Source of the DNA: Chinchilla lanigera
Lineage: Eukaryota > Chordata > Mammalia > Rodentia > Chinchillidae
Assembly: GCF_000276665.1 (NCBI RefSeq)
Contig: NW_004955476.1
Span: forward strand, 8,563,347-8,627,346
Direction: 5' to 3'
Length of the DNA stretch: 64,000 bases
Under the pieces are notes generated by a model that ran no database searches, was not told the origin of the DNA, and worked only from the letters and a program-made list of their open reading frames with translations. Shown piece by piece: positions 36,216 to 47,065 of this stretch (position 1 is its first letter; each line of letters opens with the position of its first letter). Position numbers and translations under genes: made by a program.

Positions 36216-39200
36216 AGCAGGTAGGAACTCATGCAAAAGTAAGATAAGGCAAGATTAGTTAGGATCAGATAATGTTCTTCACAAAGAACGACTAAGGTCG
36301 GCCTATGTGCTGTAATTCAGAGAAAACAGTCAAGTTATAACCACGATAATGAGGGGGCCGTTCATTAGGCTTACATCAGACACCAGTACACAATGGACCA
36401 AACAACAGTTATTTCATTTGAAACTTAAATACTCAAACACCTGGCTCAAAATCCATCTCTTCTACTTCAAAATCAGCAACTTAAAAAGTGCCATATAGAC
36501 CTGCTTAATTGGAAATTCCTGTAAGTATCTTATTATTACTTAACTGGATCCATTAAATTACATTTTTGCAAGACAGAACGCAGCCATGAGCTGGTGCTTT
36601 CTCATTTAATTCAATTACCAAGAAAAGCAGGATGCCATAAGTGAGTTCCACTGTTGTTAAGATGAGTGATTACTTTTTATAAGACCATTCTGTGCAGAAG
36701 AAAGATGCTGAGACGGGACCAAAACCATCTCTACAAGCAACACGTCAATTCACAAAATACCAAGTTAGTGATAACATGACGAAAGTATGGAAATCAACAA
36801 AGATACCCTGTGCAGCCAACATCAATATCTAATTCCACAATCATTTCCAAAGAAAATACGCCATCACTTGTCAGAATATCACTGCTTTCAACTTCATTCT
36901 TATCACTTGCTCCCGGTACCTCTCTAAATATGGATCATAAAATGCTTCTTCGCAGTATAAAACACTATTTCAAAGACAAATGGCAAAATACACTATTTGA
37001 AGAATACAAAAGTAATATTATAACTACATAGTTAAATCAACATAAAGAAAAAGTAGCTAGAAGATCAAAAGTTGTGTTTTTTTCCCTAAGTACTCCCCAA
37101 AGGGGGGAGACAATGGAATGGGCTTAGCTGAACTAAATCAGCCTCTGCCCCCAAATGAATCCTGTATAAGGGTCCTATACAAGAGTCCAGTACAAAATAA
37201 ATTACAAGTAACAATGAATTTGAGGTCCCTTTGGCCCTAGGTTATCCTGAATTAGCATACTTCATAGTATTTGAGCATTATTTGTTCCCATGTCTTTCTC
37301 CTTCACAAGATCAGAAGTGCTAAGGTGGAAGTGCATGTCTTACAGATTTCTTGCAGCTATGTAACATTAAATATTTGTTGACTCATAAGTAAGCACTATG
37401 AGTTTTTTAATGATAAATCAGAAAATGAATGCCAGAGACTTCCAACCTGGATGTGCACTGAAATAAAAAACGTGGCTCATCTATGCTACTGACCCCACTC
37501 TGCGTTCTGCATATTATAAAGACTCACTAAGTATGGGTTAAGAAGAGAATTAATAGATTAGACCTTATGCTTGTAGCAGTCGTTTTCAAATTAAAGATTG
37601 GTGATACTTATCAAGTGATAACCACTTTAAAAGACCCCTCAGTGTCCATGAATCTGTCTGATAAGTGTTCTCCCTGCTGTGTGAATCATTGCTAACATGG
37701 TAGTAAACAAAATAACAAATGGCAACTTTCTTGCACTAGTGCTAAGACAACGTAACCCAACCTATCAATACCTCTTCTTGCCACCTCTCCCACCACCCAT
37801 TCACCCATCCACTTAGTCATCTGGTTCCACCAAGACTCAGCCTGTATCTGAAAGCACAAGGAGAGCTGCCTAATTGTTCTATCATCATGACTAAGCTAAA
37901 GAATACTGTGGTTAGTTTAGCATGAGGTGAAATGAGATAGAATCCCAGGAGTCTCACCGAGTTTGTGCAGTCAAAGCAACTATGAGTAGGAGGGGAAAAA
38001 TGCCATTGGATTACTAGAAGGAGCTTTGGAGGCCTTTATTAGTTGTGTGTGCATGCATGAGTGTGTTATATACAAAAATGCATATACACACACAGATGTT
38101 TGTATTGTACATACATAATTTTAAAGTGATTAAGTGGTCAAGTGGTTTGGCAAAACATTTGAAGGAGATGCATTTGGCTGGAGTTCTTTTAGGAAAACAT
38201 ACTGAATGATACTACAAAGATCTTCAGGCAGCTTCTAAATCAGAAATCCCGCTGGGACCAGTTCTAGGAGCTCTGCCAGGGTACAGGATACAGAACTTGC
38301 TCCAGAAAAAGTATTGAGATGTCTGTGTTAGAAAAGCAAAATTTCATAGTCAAGATGGTTGCATCAGAGCTGAAAAGAAAGGCTCCTTTGGTGCTCAATC
38401 CTTCCCCGGGAGATCTGTGACTAGAGGTAAAATCAATCTGAGTCATAGAAAAATGTGCATGCAGATGGAAAGTAAAAGAGCAAGAACATGAGAGAGAGAG
38501 ACAGAGTGAGAAAGAGAAGAAGGAATGAGGAGGAGGAGATGTTGAAGACAGGACAGGATGAAAGATGGCCCAAGAGAACGTAAACATGCAAATGTACTTA
38601 CACATTAAGTCTCGATTTAGGAGGCTCAGTTGCCAGTTTGAAAGAAAGAGTTAAAAAGAAACAACTCCACAACCTCACACAGCTCCTGGGTTCGGTAGCC
38701 ACACTAAACTGGGCGGGGGCAAAGTCAGTTTTCACAAATTGGTTCAATGGAGAGATCATGGTGCTATGGTGAATGCAACCTCTAGCTCAGATGATGGAAG
38801 CTTAAAAAAAGTTAATGAAGGTGTCCAAGTGCTTAAATTCCATTTCATTTATCAGCTTTATAACTAAGCACCCCTAAATGTCATACATGACATTTAATCC
38901 AAGGCAACATTTTGTGGAAGGGCTACGGGTCCAGGTAAGTGTCAGCACTTATGTCCAAGGAGATACTCATCACTTCTGCCATCAAGATGACAACACGGCC
39001 CAGAGACAGAAGTAGCCTCTGGGGAACAAACATTAAACATGCTTAATTTGAATTTACTTGGGAAAATAAATTATTCAGAACTCAAATTTTTTAAAATCAT
39101 AAAAATTCTACATATATACGGATGTTCTGTATAAGCTATTAAACATATTTGGTTCTCTTGCAATACACTGAAAACTAAACATTGAAGTAGCATTGTAAGA

Positions 39201-39284
39201 AAGTATGAGCAAAATGTAAATTTAAGAGAATAAAACAATTAGCAGTTGCTACTACCAACAAGATTTAGTGGGAAAAAATAACAT

Positions 39285-39712
39285 TGAAACAGGATGGAAG
39301 AAACGTTCATCAAGAGCTGAATGGATTAGCAACATAGGTCACTTCTATGCAGTGGAATAGTCCTTGGCAATAACAAAGAAGCCAAGGACTGATACATCAG
39401 TAACAGGAACAGATCAAAAACACTGTTCTGAATGAAAGTAGCTAGATGCAAAAGACTTTATAGTGTATGGTTCCATTTATACAAAAATTTTGAAATTGCA
39501 AGTTAATTGAAAGTGACAAAAAAGAAGCTGCCAGTGGTTTCCAGAGGCAGGGGTCAGACGGAGGGAAGGATGGTGAACGCCGCACACTGAAGAACTCTCT
39601 ATGCTGACTGTAGTGCTGAATTCACGGGTGTACACATTTCTCACGATTCACTGACTTGTACGCTTTAAGTGGGTGTTATCATATATAACTTATACTACAA
39701 TAAAGAAGTTCT
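39285..39712 (+). mobile_element. L1M-type LINE 3' end (first of two)
   Basis: TATGCAGTGGAATAGTCCTT, TGAATGAAAGTAGCTAGATG, GTATGGTTCCATTTATACAA, CCAGTGGTTTCCAGAGGCAG, GACTTGTACGCTTTAAGTGG and the terminal TACTACAATAAAGAAG. This is the L1MB/MC-style 3'UTR and terminus. Confidence 0.85.
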
Positions 39713-39970
39713 GATGTGGTACTGCACAATAGGCTGACTATAGATAGCAATCATGTATGTTTCCAAAACCAGGAAAAAAATCATTCTGGAAGGATTTACC
39801 ATTAGGTCTTTACATGTTCAGTACAAGAGATGGGAATGTTTAACCCGATGTATACATTACCCAATGGAGAATATATCACAAAAGTACATGGTACCTCGTT
39901 AATACGTGCAAACTTGTATGTTTGTATTGATCAGTTAAAATCAATTTAATTTTTAAAAAGAAAAGGAAAA
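39713..39970 (+). mobile_element. L1MA-type LINE 3' end (second, abutting the first)
   Basis: It starts TCTGATGTGGTACTGCACAA, continues TAGGCTGACTATAGATAGCA, TGTATACATTACCCAATGG, AGTACATGGTACCTCGTTAA and TACGTGCAAACTTGTATG, ending TTAAAATCAATTTAAT. These are L1MA 3'UTR landmarks, a different subfamily style from the copy immediately upstream. Confidence 0.75.
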
Positions 39971-40814
39971 TGATAAATAAAAATCAGGCTTGACTATGAA
40001 CTGGCATATTTTCCAAGATAAATTAGAAACCCAATTAACAATCGTAACCACAACGGGATTAAGGAGTTGGTTCACATGGTGGGGCCGTTGTTCTCAGATT
40101 TCCCTCTCACTTGGCTACTTCACAATCCAAAATTCCCTGTTGAAGCTTATGGTGCATAGCCGGGCTAAGTGGAGGACCAAACATCACTGATTTCCACTGA
40201 CAGAAGCAGAGGAGGTGAAACTACGGAAGACCCGACGCCCAAGATAATCCGTGTGGTAGTGTGTGCTGCAGGCAACACATGACCCAGGAAAGCAGCTCCC
40301 TCCGTGCTCCTTAGTTGCTCCTAGAATGTGATTTCTCTCCTGTCACTTGCCTGAGGGTTCCATCAACTCAGTAAAGGGTATGAAGAGATGTCTAAGTCTG
40401 GCCAATTATCTTTAACAGATATTCTACCCTGCAAAGTGATCCAGATCCCTCAGCCCCTGTCCCTATCACCTCCTCTTTCTTGTTGCTTTGTGCTTTTCCT
40501 CTGACTTTAGTATGAGCAACTGTGTGATTGGGCAAAAGGCACTTACTAAGAAAAGCCCATGTGTAGGGGCTGTGCATCCTTATGAAAAGCTAACCAAATA
40601 TCCAGGAACAAAACAGACAGTGAGTGCAGGAAGTGACTCTCGAGTACTCTTGACTTCTCTCATTAAACATGAGCTTCTGTTGCTCATCATCTTCCCCTGG
40701 TCCCCAAAAATGGAGCATCTAGTGAAACAACTCGTGCCAAGTGATGGGTAATGGACACGCCTATTTTCTGGATAACAAGCATTTAGAAAACCATATTTAT
40801 TTTATTTGTAGTTG

Positions 40815-41130
40815 TTGCACGGTATCCACAGAACTTTGGTTCCAAGATTTCCCTCAGATACCCAAATCTGGGGATGGTAATGTATCTTACATTAAGTGAC
40901 ACAGTATTCCCATGTATATTATGCAATCCTCCCATCTTCTTAAAAGTATGGGCAGATTACTTATAATACCTAATGTGATGTAAATATTACATAAATAGTT
41001 GTTATTTCATCCTGTTTAGGAAACAATAACAAGAAAGGTCTTTACACGTTCAGTACAAGTACAGGTTTTCTTCCCATGTGTTTGATCCATCATCAGCTTG
41101 GATTCACAGAAGCACAACCACAGGCACAGC
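40815..41130 (-). mobile_element. MER2/Tigger-type DNA transposon remnant
   Basis: Plus strand: GCACGGTATCCACAGAACTT, TGGTTCCAAGATTTCCCTCA, CAGATTACTTATAATACC, TAATGTGATGTAAATATTAC, AAATAGTTGTTATTTCATCC, GTTTAGGAAACAATAACAAG and GCTTGGATTCACAGAAGC. This is the full set of MER2 landmarks in reverse orientation, with inverted-repeat-like ends. Confidence 0.8.
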
Positions 41131-41640
41131 ACCACTGCATCCTTCAGACTTCAATCTACCATACACTCAGGGGATTCGAGAGAACACCACTGCCTCTGTG
41201 CATAAGGAAGTGGGCCCGCGGGAGACGGAGCTGATGCACTGACGCGCAGGAAAGACTTATCTTCAGTTACTGAAGAAGCCAGATGTTGTCCAGAGCACCA
41301 ACTTTGTCACCCATGGTGACTCAGAAATAAAAAGGCAGTCTCAGGTGTGAAATTCGCACATAAAATTTTTGAATAAGAACAAAAAAATAGACTTTTGCAT
41401 CATAGGAAAAAAGATACCATCACATCTGTATCTATACAACCATAGCAAGGGATATAATTAAGCAACTATTACCACAAATACAGGCAAGGATGAGAATTTT
41501 TCTAAAAAGATCTATCTGCTTCACCCATTACACCTTCCAAAGTCTCTTAAAGACTATTTAATAACTCACTGCAAATAAGACAATCAAATACATCTTAAAG
41601 ACATTTCCCTACCACGGGGATGGGAGAGAAAACAAGAATG

Positions 41641-41840
41641 CTCATTTCCTCACAGGCACATCAGAAAACATCATCAGCCTCTTTGTCCTGAGTGCAACTC
41701 ATCTACGAAGAACATGCAAGACAGGTACTAAGTTAAACACAACTATCATGGATGTCAGCAATTAGCCCACAGAGATCTGAAGCCACCGAAAATGTGTGAC
41801 AAGGCTGATACTGGGCTTCATGGACCCCAAACTGAGCACA
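41641..41840. repeat. Unassigned repeat pair, copy 1
   Basis: It aligns with 42890-43090 along most of its length: TTTCCTCACAGGCACAT, AGAAAAC/AAACC-ATCAGC, TTTGTCC/TTGTCC, AAGAACATG, GACAGGTA and AAGTTAAA occur in the same order and orientation. The family is unknown to me. Confidence 0.65.
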
Positions 41841-42193
41841 TTTTAATTGGCTAGCAGGGTGTAATACTGCAGTACTGCACGTTTCATTGGCAGCAAACTA
41901 AATGATGAAATTCACATCTCCACATATAGAAAGATGGATCCAAAGCTGGACATGCACTTTCTAATTAAATCCCACAGGAGATGAGCTTTAAACCCCCTCC
42001 CCCAATAGAATGCTCTAGGCTCAACACTCCAGGCATAAGGAAGCAACAGAGATTTATTAATGCAGATGTTCTTCAAATGGCTTTGAACAATTACTAAAAG
42101 ACACAGAGTTACAAACATATATAACAAGGGTGAAATTTTTGTCTCTGTCTAGCCAGGGGAGCCAGAAGAAATATGGTCATAAGGTAGGGTACA

Positions 42194-42195
<2 letters not shown>

Positions 42196-42230
<35 letters not shown>
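42196..42230. repeat. A35 homopolymer
   Basis: Thirty-five consecutive A after GGTACAAT, the longest mononucleotide run in the window. It looks like a retroposon tail, but no SINE or LINE body is recognisable upstream and no target-site duplication was found. Confidence 0.97.
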
Positions 42231-42231
<1 letters not shown>

Positions 42232-42744
42232 AGGCCAACAGCATTTCATGGCTCCTCTCAAGAACAAGTGAAACCTGTGTCTCCTCCTCCCCTTGAATCT
42301 GGACCTGGCCATGGAGCTTGTTCGGCTCACGGGACATTAACAAAGAAGATGCAGCAGAGGCTGAGGGGTGTTGGCATTACGCTCACTCTCTCTTCTGCTT
42401 TTGAAATCTCACTGTGTACAGGAGCCCACGTTGCCCCACCAAGTGATGGAGATACAAGACTTGGTTACTCTGCGCATTTCCACACATGTGCCTGCGATCC
42501 CCTGAGATGAACAGGCTAGGAACAGGCCTCATAGCTGACTACGGACAGGTGTAGGAGCTCTGGTGATCCCAAGAGAAGAACGCACCCGGCTGAAGCCAGC
42601 CAAAACATTTCCAATCTGGAAATCAGACCCAAGTTGTAAGCCAGTACATTCTGTAGTAGATTCATTCACAGAAAAGCTACTCGACAGCATGTAAACCAAG
42701 TTCATAGCCCTTTATAGACTCTCCATGGGATCACTCCCCATTCC

Positions 42745-42860
42745 TGTAAGTCAGTCTCAACAGCTGCGCAGTGTGGATGGACAGACTGAAGCATAGAAAA
42801 AGTAAACACATCTAGAAGATAAGAAACCGAAGTTGGTTTCAGAACTGAAGCAGAATACAG
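42745..42860 (-). mobile_element. MIR SINE fragment
   Basis: GTGTGGATGGACAGACTGAA, GCATAGAAAAAGTAAACACA and CCGAAGTTGGTTTCAGAACT fit reverse-complement MIR, diverged. Confidence 0.45.
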
Positions 42861-42889
42861 AAGCACTCACACTCCATAAACCTAGCTGG

Positions 42890-43090
42890 TCCTTTCCTCA
42901 CAGGCACATTAGAAAAAACCATCAGCTTCCTTGTCCTATCAGAGCAGCACATCCATTAAGAACATGGTGGGACAGGTATCAAGTTAAATATAGTCTAGCC
43001 AGTCTCATGTCAGGAATGACGTTTAAGTAAATTTGCAGTTGATGAAGTGTGAGCCCAGCCCTGGTGCTGTGTTTCAGAGGGCCCCACGGT
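42890..43090. repeat. Unassigned repeat pair, copy 2
   Basis: Same-orientation partner of 41641-41840, about 1.25 kb away. Shared blocks include TTTCCTCACAGGCACAT near the left end, AAGAACATG and AAGTTAAA in the middle, and weaker likeness through TACTGGGCTTCATGGACCCC / GGTGCTGTGTTTCAGAGGGC. Confidence 0.65.
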
Positions 43091-46000
43091 GCCAGGGGTT
43101 TGCCTTTCATCCTGTATCTTGAAAGGAGGCAAAGGGAAGCATGAAGACCTGGGGCACGTGGTGGGCTCCATGGCATCTGTTGGCCGCTAATCCGTACAAA
43201 TGAACGTCAGCATTTGGCAAGAGTACCAGCATAGGAGAGCTTACCAGGGAGGTTTCAAGCATCTCTTCTGAACTGTACTGTCTTGTTTAGCATATGAAGA
43301 GGTTCTTATTTCTTTATTTGCTCATTTAGTTTAAACACCAGAACACTGGGCCTCTTTACTGCGGTCACCAATCACCAAAGTCTCACCATGACAGTTTATG
43401 GTATCAAGACCTCTCTGAGACAGGCAAGGCAAAATTGGAAGAAACACAGCTGGCAAGCTCTCTGTAAGGTATCATAAACTCTTAAAAGCAAAAACATTGT
43501 ACTTTTCCACAACCTCCACCTCCGGGATGGAGGATGACTCCAGGAATAAGTACAGTCAACTTTAACTGAATGGGATCGAGTCCCCAAACTCACAGCGCCA
43601 AAGATGAGCAGATAAGGAGAAACAAAGTAAGGAGCCGCTGGCTGACAATGTTGAATACGCAGTTTTTAAAAGATCGCAGAAATTCTTCAGGAGATCTGGA
43701 AAGGGGACCTGAAAATATACATTTAACTGCCAACGAGAAAGAAAAAGGGAAAGATCATCTGGCCTTTTCCCCGGCGCCTTTTCCTTAAAATATTCAACCC
43801 AGGAAGTTAGACAATAGAGACTGCTCTCCAGAAGCAGGAATTAGTATTTGCACGAATAATTTGTATTAGTTATAGAGGAAACTACACTAACAACCTCACC
43901 CTATTCGCGGGGAAGCTGGTGGCCCTTGCAGCTCAGTTCTCCGAGACAGGCTAGTTCGCTTTGGTCTGAATACTCTTAAAGCCTTCTAAGACATCTGCCA
44001 ACTCCCAAAGGTGAGAGATGCAAAAAGAGGGCCTATTGCGTGTTCACTGTGTCTCACGTTAAAACACTGAATCAACAAAAAGTTCGCATTCGATTTTAGA
44101 AATGTAAAGAAAACTAATTGAAGACAAAGGGAGGGAGAAGAGAAAGCACAGGACATAAAATCTGAGTCCAGTTATTAAGGATCTCTGAGGGAAACGAACA
44201 TGGAATTACTCACAAGCCATGCATAGCTTAGGTAATTCAGGACAGTATACTTCTTAGGGATAAATCTTGAGCAAATCTGGCTTGAGTGATTACAGAGCTG
44301 AAGGAGGAAATCTTCAGCTAAGACGAGGAGAAAGATTATAATTAACCTGATCTCCATGAGCCAAATGAAAAGGTACAGGCATCTCCTTACAATAAGATAG
44401 TGTAAAACTAGTAGGAACCACCTCACATTGGCTGTCCAAGCAACATTTATCATCTAAAACAATTTGCTGGATGGATTGGCAAAGCTGAGCTCAACATGTA
44501 GACGTTACATTATTGATAATATTTAAATGATTAATGCTGCCTAACTGCTGGAACGGCAAATGAATTTTCAAAAGTTATTTCTTGCCCAGCTAGATTCATT
44601 GCTAATATATTAAATATATTAATATTATACAAGAATGCAGTATTATTGACAATTAACATCTCTTTATTTAAAAATGAACAACTTCCCCTGGGAAGCAAGT
44701 CAAAAAGATAGCAAAAATGCCTCACATAGTATATTTTCTCAAAGATATTGATCACGGTTTTATTTATCATAAAAAAGTAAAGCAATCTAGAAAATATCCA
44801 TAATCCTGAAATGACCAAGAAAACTATGCTAATAAATTGAATAGAATACGGCATAAGCAAAAAGGTTTTGGCAAAGACAAAAAAAGAAAATGACGTAGCG
44901 AACCAAAGAAAAGAATACTAATACCACACTCAGGAAACAGCACAGCTCAGATGATCACTGATACAGCACAACTACAGTGAGGTAGAATAAAGGGAAAACT
45001 GCTGGAAAATAGGAATAACAAAACACTTATTTTTCCTCTTTTCTCTATTTTTCCTATTAAACATGAAACATAGTAGTGTCATTACAGTAAAAAAAATAAT
45101 TTTAAATAACTCTTTAGGCTCTAGTTATAATAACTGTTAGCTCATAACTCTTTTTACTGTGATTCCCTGCCATCATGGTTAGATGTAATGTCTGTACTAA
45201 AATATATCATACTATTTTACTATAAGATAAATGTATCTAATGGCACTTTTTAAAACTATACAAAAGAAAGTGTACCATGTCCATAAAAGCAAGGAGGGAA
45301 TAATTTGGTCAGCCTCATGAGCACAAGGGCACGGCCAGAGGCTCAGGAGCATCTCACACACTGTAGAAACGTGCACGGCACAGCACGAGCCCTTGTATCT
45401 CCCGTGTCACTGGGAGCATAAGCCAGCTTAGCTCCCACTAGCAACAGCAGAAATGAAAATACTTCTCTCCGTGGCTTATGAGTCTCTTTTAAAATACTTC
45501 ACACAGACACACACACATTAGCTGCTTCACCAACCCAAGAAAACACACACGTCTCAATCTTGAGGTGCACAAACACCTGAGGTCACCTGAACTCCAAAAA
45601 CACCCAACTGCTTCTCATGAACATTCTACTGCCACGTGCTCACCACTTAAAACACAGCATGGCAGGAAACCCTGAGCGCTCTTATGTGTATCTGAGAAAT
45701 AATGAAAAAAGGAAAAAACTGTAAGTGCAAATCCACTCAGAGTCCCAGGAGAGAAGCCAGTGGCAAACTCCATGACCACACCTGTCTACCACATGCTGAG
45801 GGCCCAGACCTCCCGAGAAGTGAAGGAGTTATTTCAGTGTAATGACAGTAGGTGGCTAAGGGTAGAAATGCCAGTCTAGTAGGTTTGTGTTACAGTGGTT
45901 AGCACAAATACACAAAGGCAACTTTGACTTACTCATGATTAAACTAGCTTTGGATTTCTTGCTCTTGTTACCTGTTAGCTAGTAAACCAAGCATTGCCTG

Positions 46001-46894
46001 TAATTAAGACTCATGTGTAAGCGTAGCAACAACATCACATTAGAATGAAACGTTACTTTATTTTCTAACAAACCTCTTTATATTCATGTAACACAGCCCC
46101 AAATTTTCATATGACCATTCATTTATAATATATAACAACTAATTTGATTTGAAGGGTTGGGGCAATGGCAACATTCAATTTGCTAAAAATCTGGACTGCT
46201 TTTTGGGAAACTGAATCATTTAAGTTGTCACTATTTTCCATTAAACACCCTAAGCTATCTAGAACACAGTCCTCGAATACCTGCCAGTGAACCACGTTTC
46301 TGCTCAGCTTTATTATGAGATGCTTTGCGTACTGTTCTGTGAATACCACCAGACTAACTTCTTCCTGGTGAACAGTCAGGCTTTGATGAATGGCATGACC
46401 AGGCTGTGCTAAGAAGGTACTTAGTAAACTAATGCATTTAAATTGTTTAAAGAGTATGAGAAAAATGTGATTGCAAAAAAATTACTCTAAATAGCCCATA
46501 AGCAGAGAAATATCTGGTTTTTGTGTTAATGTCCCGAAGGTTCAATCTGTACAGATTATTAGTTCCTCTTATTTTAATACAGGCTTAATACTTCTAATAG
46601 AAGTAATTAATTATTCTGTAGTGCCACATAAACCAACTATTTCACCACAAAAGGAGCAAAACCAAGAACCAAACTGTCAGGTCAAGGTCTAAACTAGAAG
46701 TGACAGATAGGGGAATATATATTCAAATATGTACATAAAGAGACATTTTCCTCTGAAAATATCAGTACTCTTCCAAGATGGTAAACTTTCAAGTTGTCAG
46801 ACTCTATTCTATGAGCATCCTCTTAAATATCTTGGTTATATAGTATATTTTAAAAAGTCCTTAAATATAGGAATAAAGTTATAGAGTACAAGTA

Positions 46895-47065
46895 TAATGT
46901 TACATTAACATTATAGCATAATGTTATACTAGCATTACAAATATATTTACACTCTATAACATTATATATTTATTATATATAACATTATATATAAATATAT
47001 CTATACTCTATAGCATATATACATATAACATATATTTATAGTGTATACATATATTTAATAACTCA
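46895..47065. repeat. AT-rich low-complexity tract
   Basis: Almost pure A/T with repeated AACATTATA, TATATTTA and ATACATATA motifs and several inverted-repeat possibilities. A candidate DNA-unwinding or unstable tract. Confidence 0.9.

Larger units (their letters stand above)
33591..39284. other. Gene-free intergenic DNA
   Basis: 33600-34090 holds unassigned sequence next to the ERV remnant. MIR, L2 and MLT1 copies are listed separately. 36220-38250 and 38560-39280 show no recognisable feature; a GA-rich patch lies at 38470-38550. Near 35905-35950 a short tandem unit (GATGTAATATATT) is repeated. Confidence 0.55.
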
